Below are positions 40,352 to 48,597 of a stretch of DNA of 64,000 nucleotides, piece after piece (the stretch's first letter is position 1; each line of letters begins with the position of its first letter). Origin of the DNA: Alicycliphilus sp. UBA6560 (GTDB taxonomy: Bacteria; Pseudomonadota; Gammaproteobacteria; Burkholderiales; Burkholderiaceae_C); the NCBI GenBank assembly GCA_002434305.1, contig DJJU01000009.1, forward strand, positions 8,307 to 72,306. The letters are read 5' to 3'. Position numbers and translations under genes: made by a program. A model generated the notes under the pieces. It did no database searches and had not been told where the DNA came from. It saw nothing but the letters and a program-made list of their open reading frames with translations.

Positions 40352-42316
40352 TCAGGCTGTTGCCGGCGTGCCACGGGCCGGCCCGCGCTGCAGCGGCAGC
40401 CACAGCGTGAACACCGTGCCGTGCGCCTGAGGGGCCCAGTCGCAGCGCGCGTCCAGGGCGCGGGCGCGGGCGCGCACGTTGCCCAGGCCCCGGCGGCCGG
40501 GGGGCAGGGCGGTGGGGGGCGTGAAGGGGCGGCCGTCGTCGCGCACGCAGACATGCACGCCGGGGGCGCCGCCGCAGGCGGCTTCGGCGGTGGATACGGT
40601 GATGGCCGTCGCCCCGCTGTGCTTGACGATGTTCGTGAGCACCTCCTGCAGGATGCGCAGCACGTGCAGGGCGCTTTGCGCGTCCAGCCAGGGCAGGGGG
40701 GGCACTTCGCGGGTGCGCCAGTGCAGGGCGATGCCGGCCTCGCCCAGGCGCTGTTCCAGGCGAAAGCGCAGGCCTGCCAGCAGGGCCAGCAGGTCGGCGT
40801 CCACGGGTTCGAGCGAGTCGATGGAGATCTTCAGGTCGTCGATGCACTCCTTGAGCACCTGCGCCACGTCCACCTCGGCCTGCCCGTGTTGCACCACCCG
40901 CAGCGCGCTCATCAGCGACGAGCCCACGCCGTCGTGCATCTCGCGCATCAGGCGCTGGCGCTCGTGCATCAGCGTCTGCTCGCGCTCGGCGGCGCGCAGG
41001 CGTTCATGGGTGCGACCCAGCTCGCGCTCCTGCTCGGCCAGGCGCTCGGCCAGCACGGCGCGGGCGTGCTCGGCCTCGCTGGCCGCCCGCTGGTAGCGCT
41101 GAAAGGCGGCTGCCAGGAACATGGCGATCACGCCTGCGTAGAGGTAGGGCGTGGCATAGATGTGCTCCACGCTCACCCGGAAGCTCTGCATGGCCAGGTC
41201 GTGCAGCCACTGCGGGAACAGCAGCACCATCAGCGCCGCCATCAGCACGTGCGGCCAGGCGCGCAGGCGCCAGGCGCCCGCCACGGCCGCGCCTACCAGC
41301 GGCAGCGCGGCGGGGATCTGCGCCAGCCGCACCAGCGGCAGGAAGGCGCCCAGGGGCGGGCTCCACAGCGGCAGCAGCGCCAGCGCGGCGATGGCCACAT
41401 ACACCACCAGCGCGCGCGACAGCCGCGGGTAGCGCCGGCCCTGCAGGCGGCACAGCAGCAGGAAGGCGCAGGTCGACGCGCTCAGCGAGCCGGCCATGGT
41501 CAGCCAGGTGAACCAGCTGTCGTCCAGGCCGAAGCCCTCGGCATCGACCAGGAACAGGCTGGTGCCGAACACGTGCGAGAGCGACATCAGAAAGAACAGC
41601 AGGTAGCCCGTCTCGCCCTGGCGCCGGCGTGCCAGCCACACGGCCAGCGCCAGCACGCCCAGCACCAGGTTGGCGCCGCGTACATAGGCCAGCAGGTCGC
41701 TTTGCAGCAGGCTGCGCAGGCGCCAGCTGGTGCGCAGCTCCTCGGCCGGACCGGCCCACAGGGACGACAGCGCGCCGCCCGCGCCCCGCGCTCCGGCCAT
41801 GCGCACGTGCACCGTGAGCGGCTGGCCTGGGCGCACGTCGCCGCCCAGGTCCAGCCATACGGGCTGGTTGAAGCTGACCAGCACCCGGCTGCCGCGCGAC
41901 TGCCAGGCCAGTCGTCCGTCCACATAGACCGCCGCGTTGCCCAGCGTGTGCCAGCGAGGGATATAGAGGCGCGACCCCTGCGGCGTGGGGGCCAGCGCGC
42001 TGGCTGGCACCTGCATGCGCAGCCACCAGACCTGGGGCGGTGTGCCGTCGCCGGGTGTGGCCGAGGGGGTGCGGCGCTCTCGCGCGGCCGGCAGCGCCAC
42101 GGTCTGCCAGGGCGTGGCGGGGTCCAGCACGCCGTCGTGCGCCGCGGCCAGCGAGGCCGGCGGTGCCCAGGCCGTGCTGGGCGACTGCCAGGCCTGCGCC
42201 TCGGACAGGTGGACAGCCGTCGCCTGGGAGGAGATGCAATACGCTATTGAAAAAATAGCTGCCAGCGCTTGCCACACAAGCGCTAAAAGCTGATTTGGCT
42301 TGTATTTTTGCGTCAC
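40352..42316 (-). CDS. Membrane sensor histidine kinase (HisKA_3, 7TM type)
   Basis: The 654-residue kinase has an N-terminal signal/anchor, a periplasmic jelly-roll-like domain (residues ~40-215, with WWLRMQVP, YIPRW..NAAVYVDGRLAW), seven membrane helices (~220-400) as in 7TMR-DISM sensors, a coiled coil (AERLAEQERELGRTHERLRAAEREQ), HisKA_3 with His461 in LMREMHDGVGSSL, and a C-terminal ATPase with LQEVLTNIVKHSGA and GRRGLGNVRARA. It overlaps the LuxR-type regulator by 4 bp. Its first ~25 codons are encoded by a copy of the chromosomal palindromic repeat, which is unusual. Confidence 0.88.
   Translation of the reverse strand: MTQKYKPNQLLALVWQALAAIFSIAYCISSQATAVHLSEAQAWQSPSTAWAPPASLAAAHDGVLDPATPWQTVALPAARERRTPSATPGDGTPPQVWWLRMQVPASALAPTPQGSRLYIPRWHTLGNAAVYVDGRLAWQSRGSRVLVSFNQPVWLDLGGDVRPGQPLTVHVRMAGARGAGGALSSLWAGPAEELRTSWRLRSLLQSDLLAYVRGANLVLGVLALAVWLARRRQGETGYLLFFLMSLSHVFGTSLFLVDAEGFGLDDSWFTWLTMAGSLSASTCAFLLLCRLQGRRYPRLSRALVVYVAIAALALLPLWSPPLGAFLPLVRLAQIPAALPLVGAAVAGAWRLRAWPHVLMAALMVLLFPQWLHDLAMQSFRVSVEHIYATPYLYAGVIAMFLAAAFQRYQRAASEAEHARAVLAERLAEQERELGRTHERLRAAEREQTLMHERQRLMREMHDGVGSSLMSALRVVQHGQAEVDVAQVLKECIDDLKISIDSLEPVDADLLALLAGLRFRLEQRLGEAGIALHWRTREVPPLPWLDAQSALHVLRILQEVLTNIVKHSGATAITVSTAEAACGGAPGVHVCVRDDGRPFTPPTALPPGRRGLGNVRARARALDARCDWAPQAHGTVFTLWLPLQRGPARGTPATA
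42243..42303 (+). repeat. Chromosomal palindromic repeat, copy 4 (inside a kinase gene)
   Basis: Reads AATAGCTGCCAGCGCTTG, then CCACACAAGCGCTAAAAGCTGATTT. It lies within codons ~5-25 of the histidine kinase gene and encodes its hydrophobic start on the other strand. Confidence 0.72.
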
Positions 42317-42999
42317 TCCAGCCAGCCCTGGCGCAGCGCGGCCGAGACCGCCTCGGCCCGCGTGCTGACCTGCAGCTTGGCGTACACACGCCGCACGAAA
42401 GTGCGCACCGTGTGGCGCGACACGCCCATGGCCTGGGCCACTTCGTCGAGTGTGTGGCCGCGCGCCACCATGCGCAGCAGCTCGGCCTCGCGGGCCGAGG
42501 GCGCGGCATCCGGCGCGGCAGCAGCGGGCTGGGCGGGCGGCGGCACGGCTCCGGAGGCTTGGCCCGGGCTGACCGCCCGCAGCAGCAGCTTGCGCGCCAC
42601 TAGCGGGTTGATGGGACTGCCGCCCGCGTGCAGGCTGCGCACCTCCTGCAGCACGGCCTGGGGCGGCAGGTCTTTCAGCAGGTAGCCCATGGCGCCGGCC
42701 TCAATGGCGCCCAGCACGTGTGCCTCATCGCCAAAGATGGTGCTGACCATCGCCGCCGCCTGCGGCCAGCGCCGGCGCAGCGCGGCCAGCACGTCCAGGC
42801 CGCTGCCGTCGGGCAGGCCCAGGTCGAGCAGCAGCACGTCCAGCGGGAGGTCGTCCTGCAGCCGTTCCAGTGCTTCGGAGCGGCTGGCAGCCAGCCACTG
42901 CACGCGCATGTCGGGCGCGGCCTGCAGCGCATGCGCCAGCGCCGTGCGACAGGCGCCGTCGTCCTCCACCACGGCCACGCGGATGGTCTCTTGGGTCAT
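42313..42999 (-). CDS. LuxR/NarL-family response regulator
   Basis: The 228-residue regulator has a receiver domain (EDD at 12-14, phosphoacceptor Asp59 in LLLDLGLPDGSG, AGAMGYLLKD) joined by a Pro/Ala-rich linker to a LuxR helix-turn-helix (SAREAELLRMVARGHTLDEVAQAMGVSRHTVRTFVRRVYAKLQV). I chose the ATG at 42,999 (MTQETIRVAVVEDD). It overlaps the sensor kinase gene by 4 bp. The nearby divergent IPTL-CTERM gene (43,166) is a possible target. Confidence 0.9.
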   Translation of the reverse strand: MTQETIRVAVVEDDGACRTALAHALQAAPDMRVQWLAASRSEALERLQDDLPLDVLLLDLGLPDGSGLDVLAALRRRWPQAAAMVSTIFGDEAHVLGAIEAGAMGYLLKDLPPQAVLQEVRSLHAGGSPINPLVARKLLLRAVSPGQASGAVPPPAQPAAAAPDAAPSAREAELLRMVARGHTLDEVAQAMGVSRHTVRTFVRRVYAKLQVSTRAEAVSAALRQGWLE

Positions 43000-43118
43000 G
43001 CGTCCGATGCTGCCACAGCGCCCGAGGTGCGCCATGTCGCCCGAAAGGGGGACAGACAGGGGTAGGGACGCTGCGTAGTCTTGCCCTGCGTCAAGACCTT
43101 GCCGTTCGTTTCAAAGTG

Positions 43119-43168
43119 TTTTCGACCTCCAGCGCTTGATGGACAAGCGCAAACAGCTATCAAATATG
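43119..43168 (-). repeat. Chromosomal palindromic repeat, copy 5
   Basis: Reads CGACCTCCAGCGCTTGATGG then ACAAGCGCAAACAGCTATC and ends at the start codon of the IPTL-CTERM gene, whose ribosome site it would form or replace. Confidence 0.7.
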
Positions 43169-45157
43169 AAGCAACTAAGAATGTTCGCAATCCTGGCCGT
43201 CAGCCTGGTTTTGTCCATTGCCGCCGCCCAGGCGCAAACCGTGGTGCTCGACGAATCGTTCGGTAGCCCGGACACCACCAGCGCCCAGCCCTGTCCGCTG
43301 CTGCCCACCGGCTGGGCGCAGTTCAACGCCGACGGCAACGCCACGGAACCCGTCGTCGGCATCTGGCCCTGGCCTGCGGGCAACCCTGGCTGGGTCAACT
43401 GGCCCATGGGCTATCAGCAGTCGCCCACCTGGCCCATATACGCGGAGAGCTGCGCGCCGATGTCCAGCGCGAGGCTGAACCCCACCGGGCAGGCCGCCGA
43501 CCGCTGGCTCGCCACGCCCGCCGTCACTGTGCCCGCAGGCGCGAAGCTGCGCTTCGTCACCAAAGGCGTAGACCGCTACGAGGTGCGCTGGAGCAGCGTG
43601 GCCACCAGCCCCGCCGCCATGTTGGCCGATGCCGACGCCACCGTGCTGCTGAGCGTGCCCACCGACGAGCGCGGCGAGCGGCTGGCCACGCGTGAGATCG
43701 ACCTGACCGCGCTGGCCGGCAAAACCGGCCACATCGCCTTCCGCAACATCGACACCGACGGCTTCTGGCTGTCCGTGCAGCGCGTCTGGGTGGGCGTGCC
43801 TGCCGCCAACGAACACCCCATCACCGCCACCGTCACGCCCACCGACGGTTCGGGCGGTGTGCTGAGCTGCCCCAGCGGTGCCGCGCCCGGCAGTTCGGCC
43901 ACGTGCACCGCATTTCCCAACCCCGGCTACACCTTCCACCACGCGCAAGGCATTGGCGGCTGCAACCAGCCCAGCGACACGCTCGGCCCCAACAACGACC
44001 TTTGCACCATGGGCAACGTGCAAGGCCCGCGCACGCTGACGGCTACCTTCGTACCCTACATGCCGCCGCCCACCGACATTACCGCTACCCCAGACGGCAC
44101 GGGCAACGTCACCATCGGCTGGACGCCGCCCGACACCCTGCTGCCCATCGGGCAATACGACATCAGCCTGGTTCCCCTACCTATAGATCCCATGGGCGCA
44201 CTGGTTGCCACCTGCCCCAACCCCACCCCTGGCACCAACGACATCACCAGCTGCACCGTGGCCGGCTACCAGACCGACACCGCCTATGTACTGAACATGC
44301 ACGTGTCCGACGAACATCAATGGGGCTTCGTCGGCCACGCCGTAGATCTGGGCCGGCACGCCCTGGTGCAGCTCTCCACCGTCAACCTTCCCGGCAGCGG
44401 CCAAGCCACGCTGCTCAGCGCCGCCTCGCCCATGCCCGTCTTCTCCAGCGGCAGCGGCCTGCCCGCAGGTTGCACCGTCGGCGGCCTGCCCGCCGTGCAA
44501 ACGCCCGACACCACCGCGCTGGCCGGCGCGGGCGCCCCTGCGGGCAGCACCGCGCCGTTGGGCGCGCTACAACTGAACCTCAGTGGCTGCGAAGGTCAGA
44601 CGGTGCAGCTCGACATCACCTACCCCGTAGGCGCGCTGACCGGCAAGCAAGCCTGGGTGCAGAACGGCCCTGGCTGGCAGCAGCAGGGCAGCATCGGCGG
44701 CGACACGCTGCGCTACCAGTTCACTAGTGCGGCGGGCGGTGGCGGCGCCATCACCGCCACCGTGGCACCTTTGGACGTGCCTCCCCCCATCGCCACCTAC
44801 ACCATTGGCGGCAGCGTCAGCGGCCTGACAGACGCCGGTCTGGTGCTGCAGAACAACGGCGGCGACAACCTGTCGGTGTCCGCCAACGGCAGCTTCACCT
44901 TCGCCACGCCTGTAGCCCAGGGCGGCGCCTACGCCGTCGGCGTGCTGGCGCAACCCACGGGCCAGACCTGCACCGTGACGAACGGCAGCGGCACTGCCAA
45001 TGCCGACGTGACCAGTGTGCAGGTGGACTGCCGGGCCCAGGCCGGCCCTGGTCCGGGCCCCGGCGGCGTGCAGGCCATTCCCACGCTCTCGACCTGGGGC
45101 CTGCTGCTGCTGTCCGCTCTGCTGGGGGCGTTCGCCCTGCGTCGCAGGGTTGAATAA
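43166..45157 (+). CDS. Exported IPTL-CTERM surface protein
   Basis: The 663-residue protein has a signal peptide (MKQLRMFAILAVSLVLSIAAAQAQ) and ends in an IPTL-CTERM sorting signal: AIPTLSTWGLLLL, a membrane helix and RRRVE. Such tails are processed by an exosortase of the XrtH type. The body has a choice-of-anchor-like N-terminal domain (TLPTGWAQFNADG-like region to ~residue 210), a fibronectin III-like region (ITATPDGTGNVTIGWTPPDT) and a repeat-like region near the end (YTIGGSVSGLTDAGLVLQNNGGDNLSVSANG). Palindromic repeats flank it closely on both sides. Function is probably adhesion or surface matrix. Confidence 0.85.
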   Translation: MKQLRMFAILAVSLVLSIAAAQAQTVVLDESFGSPDTTSAQPCPLLPTGWAQFNADGNATEPVVGIWPWPAGNPGWVNWPMGYQQSPTWPIYAESCAPMSSARLNPTGQAADRWLATPAVTVPAGAKLRFVTKGVDRYEVRWSSVATSPAAMLADADATVLLSVPTDERGERLATREIDLTALAGKTGHIAFRNIDTDGFWLSVQRVWVGVPAANEHPITATVTPTDGSGGVLSCPSGAAPGSSATCTAFPNPGYTFHHAQGIGGCNQPSDTLGPNNDLCTMGNVQGPRTLTATFVPYMPPPTDITATPDGTGNVTIGWTPPDTLLPIGQYDISLVPLPIDPMGALVATCPNPTPGTNDITSCTVAGYQTDTAYVLNMHVSDEHQWGFVGHAVDLGRHALVQLSTVNLPGSGQATLLSAASPMPVFSSGSGLPAGCTVGGLPAVQTPDTTALAGAGAPAGSTAPLGALQLNLSGCEGQTVQLDITYPVGALTGKQAWVQNGPGWQQQGSIGGDTLRYQFTSAAGGGGAITATVAPLDVPPPIATYTIGGSVSGLTDAGLVLQNNGGDNLSVSANGSFTFATPVAQGGAYAVGVLAQPTGQTCTVTNGSGTANADVTSVQVDCRAQAGPGPGPGGVQAIPTLSTWGLLLLSALLGAFALRRRVE

Positions 45158-45212
45158 AGGTACTTTTTTGGCCCGTAACGCTTGCCAGGTAAGCGTGGGC
45201 AGCTATGAAAAA
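45158..45212 (-). repeat. Chromosomal palindromic repeat, copy 6
   Basis: Reads TTTTTTGGCCCGTAACGCTT then GCCAGGTAAGCGTGGGCAGCT, directly after the IPTL-CTERM stop codon and in the same orientation as copy 5. Confidence 0.68.
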
Positions 45213-45277
45213 AGGAGCGGGCTGGCGATCCGTCGGCGCGGGCTTCGGGGGATTCGCTTGGCGGACTCTCACGCTCC

Positions 45278-45535
45278 ATGGACCCCCGGCATCTGCCTCT
45301 GCCCCCACCCTGCCGCTGGCTGGCATGCGCGGGGTTGAATTCACGCAGAGGGTCATGCGTCCGAGGCGCGATATGGTGCTGGTCGACCCGGCCGCCGAGG
45401 TCATCAAGATCGCGCCATAGACGGCGACCGCACGCGCCACCTGCGGCGCGCGCGCTGGCTTCCCCCATCTTCAACTGCGACAGCACGAGCATTGCCATGA
45501 TCGCGCTCCTGGGGCAGGCGTGCCTCCGGGCCACC
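45278..45535 (+). pseudogene. Decayed 5' fragment of a CaiB/BaiF CoA-transferase gene
   Basis: The stretch aligns with the beginning of the intact CoA-transferase gene at 47,331: an ATG at 45,278, then LPLAGMRGVEFT, VMRP..DMVLVDPAAEVIKIAP and, one frame over, IDGDRTRHL, then a degraded match to the FNRNKKSIAIDLRRP region. At least two frameshifts and a TAG are present and similarity stops near 45,535. It is therefore a truncated relic of a related gene, separated from the intact copy by the oppositely oriented surface-protein gene. Confidence 0.75.
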
Positions 45536-45641
45536 AGGTTCTTTGGCGCCGTGCCCGAGGCGTCGGGGGAATCCACGCTGTGGGTGGTGTGGGCGCGCCA
45601 TCCGGCGCAGCGCAGCTTGGCCTGCGCGCGCTCGGGCTGGA

Positions 45642-47225
45642 TCAGTTCGTGAAAGCCCTGACGCATCGGTATCGCCGGGACTCGATTTTCGCGGCATCTC
45701 CCAGTCCCCCCGAGGGGGCCTGAATTGTCCTGGCGTCAGCGATACCGAGCTGCTGCGAAGTCCAGTAGTACGAATTCTGGAAATTGCCGAAATCGCAAGG
45801 CGTGGCGCTGTTGGAGCACAGCGCGGCCACGGCCGCCACCAGCTCGTCGGAGGCCGGAAGGTACCAGTCGGCGCCGGTGGCCCGGCATTGCTGGGCGGCG
45901 CACCTGGCGGGGTTCCCGGTGCACGACGCATTGGCCACGATGGCGCTGGTATTGGCCGCTCCGTCGCTGGCGCTGTCCGCGCCCGGGATGTCGGCGAACG
46001 CGCCGATCCAGGAGCCCGGCGACGGATCCGTGGTGCCGACCACCTTGCCCCCGCCGCCGCCGGCCTCGAACACCAGCCCGCCCAGGTGCGAGAACGCCAC
46101 CAGCGTGCCCGGGCTGTTCGCTGTGTTGCTGCCGGCGATGGTGACGGTGGCGGGCGCGTAGGGTGTGCTGGAGGTAAGCAGCAGCGTGCAGCTCGTGCCC
46201 GGTGCCACGCTGGCGCAGCCGCTGGCGTCCACCACCACGTCGGGGGCTGCACTCTTGTCGGACACCGTGATGCCGGTAGCGGTGACTGCGCCATTGTTGG
46301 TGACCTCCAGCGCCAGCGGCGTGCTGTCGCCCACCGCGATGACGCGGCTTGGCTGCACTGGCCCGGTGATGGCGATGGTGGGCGCGGGCGCTACCGTGAG
46401 GCTCACGGCGACGGTGTTCGAGTTGTCCCCGCTGATCATCACCGCCGTGGGGCCTTCGGGCGTCGCGGCGGTGAAGGTGAAGGTGCACGACGCGCCTGGC
46501 GCCAGCGTCGCGCCGCAGGTGGTGGTGGCCACGACGAGGTTGCTGCCACCGGGAATTTGAGCTGCCACGTTCTGCGCGGCCACGGGCGATCCAGCGGCGT
46601 TGGTCACGACGACGCTGGCGCTGTCGTTCACGGAGAAGATCAGCGTGGACGGCGTCACCATGCTGATGTTGGCCACCGCCTGCGCGGCCAGTGCCTTGCA
46701 AATGGCATCGACGTTGACCTGGCAGGTGGCGCCCGCCGCCAGGGGCTGCCCGGCCGCGCAATCGGCCGGGCCGCCGCTGACAGGGGGAGGCAGCACGGGC
46801 GCCACTCCGCCAGGAAAGCAGGCAGCAAAGCCGGGTGGGGCGATGGCGGCGACGTGCAGGTCGCGTCCGCTGGCGTTCTCGAAGTGGGCGGGCTCGAAAC
46901 CGTTGGCAACGGGCGTGACGGGGATGGGCAGCGTCTCTCCGCCCGGCTGCGTGAACCGCGCCAGCACCTGCGCGAGCAGCGGCTGGCCGCCCCATTGGCT
47001 ACCCGCCAGCGCCACGGCCGCCAGCAGCAGCGCCATGCGCGCGCCGCGCGGCAGGGAGCGCGCTGCCAGAACGGTGAGCAGCAGGGCCAGTGCACCGAGC
47101 GCGAATGCGCCGCCCATGGGCACGCCGGCGATGCCGGTGGTGGTGATGGTTTGCGCCGCCGCTGGTGCGCAGGCCGTGGCGAGCAGCGCGGCGGCGCAGG
47201 CGTATCGGGCAGGCGGGCGTTTCAT
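45642..47225 (-). CDS. Exported Ig-like/Lcl-domain surface protein (midcut-type)
   Basis: The 527-residue protein has a signal peptide (cleavage near APAAAQ) and soon after it a hydrophobic segment with a following basic stretch (GGAFALGALALLLTVLAARSLPRGAR), resembling an internal sorting signal of midcut-by-XrtH proteins. The middle has Ig-like regions with evenly spaced Cys (CGATLAPGASCTFTFTAATPEGPTAV; CASVAPGTSCTLLL) and the C-terminus is a DUF1566/Lcl domain (ADWYLPASDELVAAVAALC..YYWTSQQ..RRYRCVRAF). The neighbour IPTL-CTERM gene supports an exosortase-linked role. The midcut call is tentative. Confidence 0.7.
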   Translation of the reverse strand: MKRPPARYACAAALLATACAPAAAQTITTTGIAGVPMGGAFALGALALLLTVLAARSLPRGARMALLLAAVALAGSQWGGQPLLAQVLARFTQPGGETLPIPVTPVANGFEPAHFENASGRDLHVAAIAPPGFAACFPGGVAPVLPPPVSGGPADCAAGQPLAAGATCQVNVDAICKALAAQAVANISMVTPSTLIFSVNDSASVVVTNAAGSPVAAQNVAAQIPGGSNLVVATTTCGATLAPGASCTFTFTAATPEGPTAVMISGDNSNTVAVSLTVAPAPTIAITGPVQPSRVIAVGDSTPLALEVTNNGAVTATGITVSDKSAAPDVVVDASGCASVAPGTSCTLLLTSSTPYAPATVTIAGSNTANSPGTLVAFSHLGGLVFEAGGGGGKVVGTTDPSPGSWIGAFADIPGADSASDGAANTSAIVANASCTGNPARCAAQQCRATGADWYLPASDELVAAVAALCSNSATPCDFGNFQNSYYWTSQQLGIADARTIQAPSGGLGDAAKIESRRYRCVRAFTN

Positions 47226-47330
47226 GCGTGGGTCCTTGGGCGGCGAGGGGGAGGCGCCACTATATCGGCCGGTGTTACCGATGGAAACCAGCCGCGGGAG
47301 GCCTGGCTGGCTTGCCGTACCCTCGCACCC

Positions 47331-48539
47331 ATGGATTCCAACGCATCTTCTTCAGCCCCCCTGCCGCTGGCCGGCATCCGCGTGGTCGAATTCACCCACA
47401 TGGTCATGGGCCCCAGCTGCGGCATGGTGCTGGCCGACCTGGGCGCCGAGGTCATCAAGGTCGAGCCCGTGGATGGCGACCGCACACGCTACCTGCTGGG
47501 CGCGGGTGCCGGCTTCTTCCCCATGTTCAACCGCAACAAGAAGAGCATCGCCATCGACCTGCGCCGCCCCGAGGGCCTGGAGGTGGCGATCCGCCTGGCG
47601 TCGTCGGCGGACGTGGTTGCGCAGAACTTCAAGCCCGGCGTGATGGCCAAGTACGGGCTGGACTACGCGGCCCTGTCGCGCCTGAACGAGCGCCTCATCT
47701 ATGTGAATCACACTGGCTTTCTGCCCGGGCCATACGAGCACCGCACGGCGCTGGACGAGGTGGTGCAGATGATGGGCGGGCTGGCCTACATGACCGGCCG
47801 CCCGGGCGACCCGCTGCGCGCGGGCAGCAGCGTGAACGACATCATGGGTGGCATGTTCGGCGCCATCGGCGCCATGGCCGCGCTGATGCAGCGCGCGCAG
47901 ACGGGCCGCGGGCAAGAGGTGGATTCCGCCCTGTTCGAGAACAACGTCTTCCTGGTCGGCCAGCACATGATGCAGTACGCCGTGACCGGCCAGCCCGCCG
48001 CGCCCATGCCCGAGCGCATCTCGTCGTGGGCGGTGTACGACGTGTTCGGCGTGAAGGACGGCGGCCAGATCTTCCTGGCCGCCGTGAGCGACGCGCAGTG
48101 GCATGCCTTCTGCGACGCGCTGGGCTTTGCCGACCTGCGTGCCGACCCGCAGTTGGCCAGCAACAACGACCGCGTGCGCGCCCGGCCCACCCTGCTGCCC
48201 GAGCTGCGCCGGCGCCTGGCGGCGTACACGGCCGAGGAGCTGGCCGCCGTCTTCGAGCGCCACGGGCTGCCATTTGCACCCATCGCCCGGCCCGAGCAGC
48301 TGTTCGACGACCCCCACCTGAACGCCACCGGCGGCCTGGCCGACATCAGCTTGCCCGACGGCGAGCGCGCTGGCCAGACGGCGCGCACCACGCTGCTGCC
48401 GCTGCGCATGGACGGCCAGCGCCTGCCCGTGCGCAGCGACCCGCCGTGTCTGGGCGAGCACACGGCGGCGTTGTTGGCAGACCTGGGCTACGCGCCCGCG
48501 CAGGTGCAGCAGCTGCGCACGGCCGCCGCGGTGGCCTGA
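47331..48539 (+). CDS. CaiB/BaiF-family CoA-transferase
   Basis: The 402-residue family III CoA-transferase moves CoA between carboxylic acids. It starts PLAGIRVVEFTHMVMGPSCGMVLADLGAEVIKVEPVDGDRTR and has NRNKKSIAIDLRRPEG, NFKPGVMAKYGLDYAAL and the RPGDPLRAGSSVNDIMGG segment. The family includes formyl-CoA, succinyl-CoA and carnitine-CoA transferases and racemases; substrate cannot be told. A degraded relative of its 5' part lies 2 kb upstream. A palindromic repeat begins immediately after its stop. Confidence 0.88.
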   Translation: MDSNASSSAPLPLAGIRVVEFTHMVMGPSCGMVLADLGAEVIKVEPVDGDRTRYLLGAGAGFFPMFNRNKKSIAIDLRRPEGLEVAIRLASSADVVAQNFKPGVMAKYGLDYAALSRLNERLIYVNHTGFLPGPYEHRTALDEVVQMMGGLAYMTGRPGDPLRAGSSVNDIMGGMFGAIGAMAALMQRAQTGRGQEVDSALFENNVFLVGQHMMQYAVTGQPAAPMPERISSWAVYDVFGVKDGGQIFLAAVSDAQWHAFCDALGFADLRADPQLASNNDRVRARPTLLPELRRRLAAYTAEELAAVFERHGLPFAPIARPEQLFDDPHLNATGGLADISLPDGERAGQTARTTLLPLRMDGQRLPVRSDPPCLGEHTAALLADLGYAPAQVQQLRTAAAVA

Positions 48540-48540
48540 A

Positions 48541-48597
48541 AAAAGGCATCTTTTCGGCCTCCAGCCCTTGCTGGGAAAGCGCGGGCAGCTATGTTTT
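48541..48597 (-). repeat. Chromosomal palindromic repeat, copy 7
   Basis: Fills the gap between two convergent genes: it starts next to the CoA-transferase stop and contains the TAG stop of panE. Reads TTCGGCCTCCAGCCCTTGCT then GGGAAAGCGCGGGCAGCTATG. Confidence 0.7.

Noticed and set aside
44929..45666. 245-residue minus-strand frame across the end of the IPTL gene and the CoA-transferase relic
   Set aside because: Its first part looks protein-like, but it crosses a palindromic repeat, the relic and the IPTL gene, and no family was recognised.
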